64,000 nucleotides of DNA from Nocardioides sp. TF02-7 (GTDB taxonomy: Bacteria > Actinomycetota > Actinomycetes > Propionibacteriales > Nocardioidaceae), in contig NZ_CP092535.1 in assembly GCF_022437945.1 (NCBI RefSeq), positions 4,514,001-4,578,000 of the forward strand, written 5' to 3'. The notes beneath the pieces were generated by a model that saw only the letters and a program-made list of their open reading frames with translations, was not told the origin of the DNA and did not search any database. Below are positions 58,496 through 64,000 of the stretch, one piece after another (the stretch's first letter is position 1; each line of letters starts with the position of its first letter). The translations under genes and the position numbers were made by a program.

Positions 58496-61400
58496 GTGAA
58501 AATTCTGTCTCGGGGCCACAGCTTGACGCTCGGCCTCGCCCTCATCGCCGCCGGCTTGGCGGCACCCCCGATGATGAACACCGCGACGGCGGCGCCCAGG
58601 CCGGACCCGACCGCGGTCGAGAAGATCCGGCAGGCCGCCGACGGCGCCGTGGCGCTCCGCACCAACCCCGCCACCGGCAAGGCGGGCATCGTCCGCGCCA
58701 AGGCCGCCGACGGAGACCTGCTGCCGTCCGTGGCCGCCGACAACGTCGCGCAGGCCAGGACGAAGGCCGACCGGTACGTCGACCGGTACGCCGCCGACGT
58801 GTTCGGCGTGGAGGCCAGCCAGCTCGAGCCGACCGAGGTCTTCACCGACCGCTACGGCTCCTCGATCACCTTCACCCAGTCCTACGACGGCATCCCCGTC
58901 TTCGGCGCGGAGCTGAAGGCGCACGTCGACAAGAGCGGCCGGCTCACGTCGGTCAACGGCTTCGTCGTGCCCGACGCCGAGGTGGACACCACGGCGACGG
59001 TCTCCGAGGAGCAGGCGACGGCCCGGGCCCTCGGCGCGGTCAAGAGCCGCCCGTCGGGCTACGAGGACGCCCTCCCGGACGCCGTCGCCGACACCCTCGA
59101 GGTGCGCTCGGTCGACAAGACGATCTACCGGATGGGCTCCACCCGCGGCATCCCGGGCAAGTCCCGCCTGGCGTGGGCCGTTGAGGTCTGGAACCAGGAC
59201 ACGGTCCGCGAGACCGTCATCCTGGACGCCGCCACCGGCAAGGTCCTCAACCGCTGGTCGATGATGGCGCACGCCCTCGACCGTGAGCTCTACGAGGGGG
59301 CCTACGACCCGGAGAACCTCGTCTGGGAGGAGGGCGACCCGTTCCCGGGAGACCTCGACGAGGACCAGCAGAACGAGGTTCTCGGCACGGCCGAGGCCTA
59401 CTGGATGTTCATGAACACCTTCGGCTACGACGCCTGGGACGGCGAGGGTGGCCAGATGATCACGGTCAACAACGACCCGACCATCAACTGCCCCAACGCC
59501 AACTGGAACGGCGTCACGACCAACTACTGCACCGGCGTGACGGGTGACGACACCGTCGCGCACGAGTGGGGCCACGCCTACACGGAGTCGACCTCGGGCC
59601 TGATCTACCAGTGGCAGTCGGGCGCGATGAACGAGGCGTACTCCGACATCTGGGGCGAGACAGTCGACATGCTGAACGACCGCCACAACGAGGGCGGCGA
59701 GACGCAGGACGACCCGGTGCTGCGCACGCCCGGCCAGTGCTCGGACTTCACCCGCTCCGCGGTCGACATGGAGATCACCGCCCCGGAGGAGGTCGCCGGT
59801 CCCTGTGAGGCGATCCCGGCGTCCTTCGGCCCGGTGTTCGGCCAGGAGCCCGTGACCGGCACCGCCGTGGTGGCGACCGACGAGGCCAACGACGACGGCC
59901 CGACGACCACCGACGGCTGCACGGCGTACGACAACGCCGAGGAGATCGAGGGCCAGTGGGCCTACGTCGACCGCGGCACCTGCACGTTCCAGGTCAAGGC
60001 GGACAACGCCGTGGCCGCGGGTGCGGTCGGCATCGTGGTCGGCAACACCGAGTCCGGTGCGATGACGTCCATGTCCGGCGTCGCCGACCTCTACGGCGTG
60101 ATGGTGTCGTTCGAGGACGGTGCGAAGTTCAAGGAGGCCGGCGAGCCCGTGTCCTTCGAGATCTCCGCGGTGCCGGCCGACACCGACGAGACCTACCGCT
60201 GGCTGTCGGGAGAGTCGGACCCGGCGTTCGGCGGCGCGATCCGCGACATGTGGAACCCGAACTGCTACGGCGACCCGGGCCGCGTCTCCGACGCCGAGTA
60301 CACCTGTGACGAGAACTACGACGACGCCGGCGGCGTGCACACCAACTCGGGTGTGGTCAACCGTGCCTTCGCGATCCTGGTCGACGGCCTCCCCGGAGTC
60401 GTCCAGCCGATCGGGCTGGACAAGGCGGCCAACATCTTCTGGCACACGCAGACCAACCACCTGACGCCGACCTCGGGCTTCGCCGAGCTGGCCGACGGCC
60501 TGGAGGCCTCATGCGCCACGCTGACCGGTGAGGACATCAACGAGGTGACGCTCGGGGGAGCCGACGGAGCCCGACGGCTCCGACGGTGCGGCCACGCCCG
60601 AGCTGGCCGACCCGATCACCGCCGCCGACTGCGCAGCGGTGACCGACGCCATCGCCGAGACCCAGCTGCGGATGGAGCCCGTGAAGTGCAACTTCCAGCC
60701 GCTCCTGGAGAAGGGTGAGGTCTCCTGCGGCACGGGCCTCGAGTCGACGACGACCTGGTCGGAGGACTTCGAGGACGGTCTCGAGGGCTGGACCCAGGAC
60801 CACGAGTTCGGCGACTACGCAGGCATCGGCTTCCCGCAGCTCGGCGGCAACGTCCACCACCCGTGGGTGACGACCGACGACATGCCGACGGTCACCGAGT
60901 ACCCCGGTGGCAGCGGCACGCGGGCGCCGTCCACGGTCGCCTACGGGGCCGACCCGACGACCGGCAGCTGCGCGGGGCGACGCGAACGACGAGTCGTCCC
61001 GCAACGGGCTGATCTCGCCGGTGATCGAAGTCCCGGAGGGCTTCCAGCCGCGGCTCTCGTTCGACCACCTGGTGGCGACCGAGGCGCTGTACGACGGCGG
61101 CAACGTCAAGTACAGCACCGACGGCGGGGAGACCTTCGAGGTCATCCCCGAGGAGGCATGGGTGTTCAACGGCCCGCGCGGGGAGTTCGAGTCGGCTGCG
61201 GCCGGCAACAGCAACCCGCTCGCCGGCGAGCCGGGCTTCACCGGCACCGACGGCGGCGAGAGCACCGGTTCGTGGGGCACCTCGGTCATCAGCCTGCCGC
61301 GGCTCGGCCTGATCCCGGGCGACACCGTGCAGTTCCGGTTCGACATGGGTCGCGACGGCTGCAACGGCGTGGACGGCTGGTACGTCGACGACGTGCAGGT

Positions 61401-61743
61401 GTCGATCTGCGAGGAGGCCGACGAGGCTCCCGCGAAGGCCAACACGAAGACCAAGGTCGTGTCGGTCAAGCCCAAGACGATCAAGCGCAACAAGCCGTTC
61501 TTCGTGAAGGTGAAGGTCGGCAGCGCCGACACCCCGAAGGGCAAGGTGCAGATCCGGAAGGGCAAGCGGGTCCTCGGCCAGGGCACGCTGAACAGGAAGG
61601 GCGTCGTCACCATCAAGGTCGCGAAGCGCAAGCTCGCGGTCGGACGGCACCAGCTGGTGGCCGTCTACGTCGGCAACGCGTCGTTCAAGGCGAGCCGCGA
61701 CGCGTTCCGGGTGCGGGGTGGTCCGCAGGTGACCACCGCCTGA
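58496..61743 (+). CDS. Secreted M4-type neutral metalloprotease with PA and Ig-like domains (two frame breaks)
   Basis: About 1081 residues. Signal peptide (ILSRGHSLTLGLALIAAGLA), FTP propeptide (QLEPTEVFTDRYGSSITFTQ; GIPVFGAELKAHVD), M4 catalytic core with HEWGH at 356-360 and the third zinc ligand Glu380 in SGAMNEAYSDIWGE, an inserted PA domain (WAYVDRGTCTFQVKADNAVA), a MAM/jelly-roll-like module (WSEDFEDGLEGWTQDHEFGD) and a C-terminal Lys-rich Ig-like repeat. Extra G bases near 60557 and 60973. GTG 58496 is favoured by GGGAAGGGA upstream. Secreted protease for nutrient supply is the likely role. Confidence 0.9.
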
Positions 61744-61762
61744 CCCGGGCGCAGCACGAAGT

Positions 61763-61798
61763 CGGGCCCCGCTCCTCCTCCGGGAGGGGCGGGGCCCG
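61763..61798. terminator. Bidirectional GC hairpin between the M4 protease and rnj
   Basis: CGGGCCCCGC-T-CCTCC and its complement GGGAGGGGCGGGGCCCG form a 15-bp stem with one mismatch in the gap between the two convergent stops (61743 and 61856). Confidence 0.8.
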
Positions 61799-61855
61799 AT
61801 GTCTTGCGACGCCTCGCGGCTCGCCGCGGCTCTCGGCGACGAGGGCCGGCGGCTG

Positions 61856-63542
61856 CTACGCCTCGACGACGACCGGGATGATCATCGGCCGCCGGCGGTG
61901 GGTGTTGCTCACCCAGCGGCCGATCGTGCGGCGCACGGTCTGCTGCAGCTGGTAGGTGTCGGTGTTGCCTTCCTCGATCGAGCGGTTGACCGCGTCGACG
62001 ATCGGCTGCTTGATCTCCTCGAAGTCCGAGTCGGCCCACGCGTGGCCGCGGGCGTGGATCTCGGGGCCGGACGACACCTTCCCGGAGACGGAGTCGACGA
62101 CGACGATCACCGAGATGAAGCCCTCCTCACCGAGGATCCGGCGGTCCTTGAGCTCGGTCTCGGTGACGTCGCCGATCGACTGGCCGTCCACGAAGACGTA
62201 GCCGGCGTCGACCTTGCCGGCGACCTTCGCGACACCGTCGACGAGGTCGACGACCATGCCGTCCTCGGCGTAGACGACGTTCTCGACACCGGTCTCCTTG
62301 GCCAGCGCGCCGTTGGCGAGCATGTGCCGGATCTCGCCGTGCACCGGCAGCACGTTGCGCGGCCGCACGATGTTGTAGCAGTAGAGGAGCTCACCGGCGC
62401 TGGCGTGGCCGCTGACGTGCACGAGCGCGTTGCCCTTGTGCACGATGTTGGCGCCCCACCGGGCCAGACCGTTGATCACGCGGTAGACCGCGTTCTCGTT
62501 GCCGGGGATCAGGCTGGAGGCCAGCACGACCGTGTCGCCGGACTCGAGGTGGACGAAGTTGTGGGTGCGGTTGGCGATCCGCGCGAGGGCGCTCATCGGC
62601 TCGCCCTGCGACCCGGTCGAGATCAGCACCTGGCGCTCGGGGGGGCAGGTCGGCCAGCTCCTTGGCCTCGACCATCACGCCGGGCGGGATGGTGAGGTAG
62701 CCGAGGTCGCGGGCGATCCCCATGTTGCGCACCATCGACCGCCCGACGAACGCGACCTTGCGCCCGTGGGCGACGGCGGTGTCGAGGATCTGCTGCACGC
62801 GGTGCACGTGGGAGGCGAAGCAGGCGACGATGATCCGCTGGCCGGCGTCGCGGAAGACCTGGTCGAGGACCGGGGTGATCTTCTTCTCCTGGGTGGTGAA
62901 CCCCGGCACCTCGGCGTTGGTGGAGTCGGTCAGGAAGAGGTCGACGCCCTCCTCCCCCAGCCGGGCGAACGCGCGCAGGTCGGTGATCCGGCCGTCGAGC
63001 GGCAGCTGGTCCATCTTGAAGTCGCCCGTGTGCAGCACCATCCCGGCGCCGGTGCGGATCGCCACCGCGAGCGCGTCGGGGATCGAGTGGTTGACCGCGA
63101 CGAACTCGAGGTCGAACGGGCCGAAGCTGACCCGGTCGCCCTCCTTGACCGTCTGGAACGCGGTCTGCTTGAGCCGGTGCTCCCGGATCTTGCCGTTGAC
63201 CAGGGCCAGCGTCAGCTCGGAGCCGACCAGCGGGATGTCCGGGCGCTCGCGGAGCAGGTACGGCGTCGCGCCGATGTGGTCCTCGTGACCGTGGGTCAGC
63301 ACCAGGGCCTCGACGGCGTCGAGGCGGTCGCGGATCGGCGCGAAGTCGGGGAGGATCAGGTCGACGCCGGGGTGGTGCTCGTCGGGGAAGAGCACGCCGC
63401 AGTCGACGATCAGCAGGCGGCCGTCGTACTCGAAGACGGTCATGTTGCGGCCGACCTCGCCGAGGCCGCCGAGCGGGATGACGCGCAGGCCGCCCTTCGG
63501 CAGCTCCGGCGGCGGGCCGAGCTCGGGGTGCGCGTGGCTCAT
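61856..63542 (-). CDS. rnj: Ribonuclease J (one frame break)
   Basis: About 561 residues. Metallo-beta-lactamase/beta-CASP ribonuclease with 5' exo- and endo-activity. Metal motif LTHGHEDHIGATPYLL at about 82-97, further ligands in VVNHSIPDAL-type (here VAVNHSIPDALAVAI) and MVLHTGDFKMD, and beta-CASP motifs FASHVHRVQQ and HVSGHASAGEL. An extra C near 62641 (seven Cs for six) splits the gene. ATG 63542 overlaps the dapA stop (ATGA); dapA-rnj is a standard actinobacterial pair. Confidence 0.94.
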
Positions 63543-64000
63543 GCGACGACCTCGACGCCGGCGGCCTCGAGCCCGGCCCGGAGGGCGGCGAGCTCGGTGT
63601 CGTCGAGCTCGACCTGCGGGGACCGCACGCGGCGGTTGTCGAGGACACCGGTGAGCTGCAGGGCGGCCTTCGCCGCGGTCGCGCCGTAGTTGGGGGCACC
63701 CATGATCGCCTCGATCGCCGGCTGCATGCCGGCGTAGGTGTCGAGCGCGGCGGCCGGGTCGCCGTGGTGGAACGCCTCGAGCATCTGCCGCAGCCGGTCG
63801 CCGAGCACGTGGCCGACGACCGAGACGAAGCCGACCGCGCCGTGGGCCAGCCAGGCCAGGTTGAGCGCGTCGTCGCCGGAGTAGATCGCGTAGCCGAGGT
63901 CGAGCAGCCGGGTGCCGCGGGCGAGGTCGCCGGTGGCCTCCTTGACGGCGACGACGGTGTCCCAGGCAGCGGCCTCGCGGTAGACGTCGAGACCGATCGT
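63539..64000 (-). CDS. dapA: 4-hydroxy-tetrahydrodipicolinate synthase, C-terminal part (5' end outside window)
   Basis: The C-terminal 153 residues are visible; the start lies beyond base 64000. Condenses pyruvate with aspartate semialdehyde, the first step of the lysine/DAP branch. The Schiff-base Lys lies in VVAVKEATGDLARGTRLLDL, followed by IYSGDDALNLAWLAHGAVGF, VSVVGHVLGDRLRQML and TGVLDNRRVRSPQVELDDTE. The TGA overlaps the rnj ATG. Confidence 0.93.
   Translation of the reverse strand, partial: TIGLDVYREAAAWDTVVAVKEATGDLARGTRLLDLGYAIYSGDDALNLAWLAHGAVGFVSVVGHVLGDRLRQMLEAFHHGDPAAALDTYAGMQPAIEAIMGAPNYGATAAKAALQLTGVLDNRRVRSPQVELDDTELAALRAGLEAAGVEVVA

Overview
The window is very GC-rich and every long coding region shows strong G/C preference at codon third positions. 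Gene content and order point to a high-GC actinobacterium, most likely Nocardioidaceae (Nocardioides-like). Supporting markers are ClgR, DUF3046, a mycothiol-era DinB-type protein, FtsK/RNase J/DapA synteny, a 4Fe-4S APS reductase, and a Cys-type leader peptide ahead of sulfite reductase. No tRNA, rRNA, transposase, phage gene or CRISPR array was seen.

Layout. 1-4.4 kb: the end of an AidB-like acyl-CoA dehydrogenase, an unknown protein, two methyltransferases and glyA. 4.6-8.3 kb: an assimilatory sulfur operon (leader peptide, sulfite reductase, zinc ribbon, APS reductase, sirohydrochlorin chelatase) closed by a hairpin. 8.3-10.8 kb: DUF3037 + HipA-like kinase, PPK2 and a phosphoribosyltransferase. 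10.9-14.9 kb: recX, a linking small ORF, recA with a LexA box, an MFS carrier, DUF3046 and DinB. 14.9-25.1 kb: histidine utilisation (hutI, hutF, M20 amidase, hutU, hutH) interrupted by a PadR/HAAS pair and a divergent MMPL exporter. 25.1-31.9 kb: HAD phosphatase, DM13 protein, ABC-2 exporter, VOC protein, small secreted protein and a solitary N6-adenine methylase. 31.9-34.6 kb: an NAD-salvage operon pncB-pncA-nrtR with its own NrtR operator. 34.6-38.6 kb: LanC-like protein facing an ArsR-SRPBCC operon, TfoX-like and VOC proteins. 38.6-45.9 kb: lhr-nei, htpX, clgR, cinA. 45.9-64 kb: a giant secreted nuclease/5'-nucleotidase, pgsA, rimO, a RodZ-like protein, ftsK, a secreted M4 protease, rnj and dapA.

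The minus-strand series dapA-rnj-ftsK-rodZ-like-rimO-pgsA-cinA-clgR and DUF3046-recA-recX are the two halves of a conserved actinobacterial neighbourhood, here about 30 kb apart with lhr-nei, NAD, ABC and hut genes between them.

Sequence quality matters. About 40 single-base frame breaks occur, mostly one extra G or C in a G/C run, and they hit genes that cannot all be dead (glyA, ftsK, rnj). I treat them as sequence errors and give full gene spans. In nearly every case span length minus inferred extra bases (or plus inferred missing ones) is an exact multiple of three.

The most unusual non-coding material is a 32-bp-period repeat array with two polarities (53.67-53.94 kb), a 52-bp palindromic element present twice with identical geometry (1.41 and 29.24 kb), and a large dyad at 37.99-38.08 kb. 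Clear operators were read for NrtR, LexA, an ArsR regulator and a PadR regulator.
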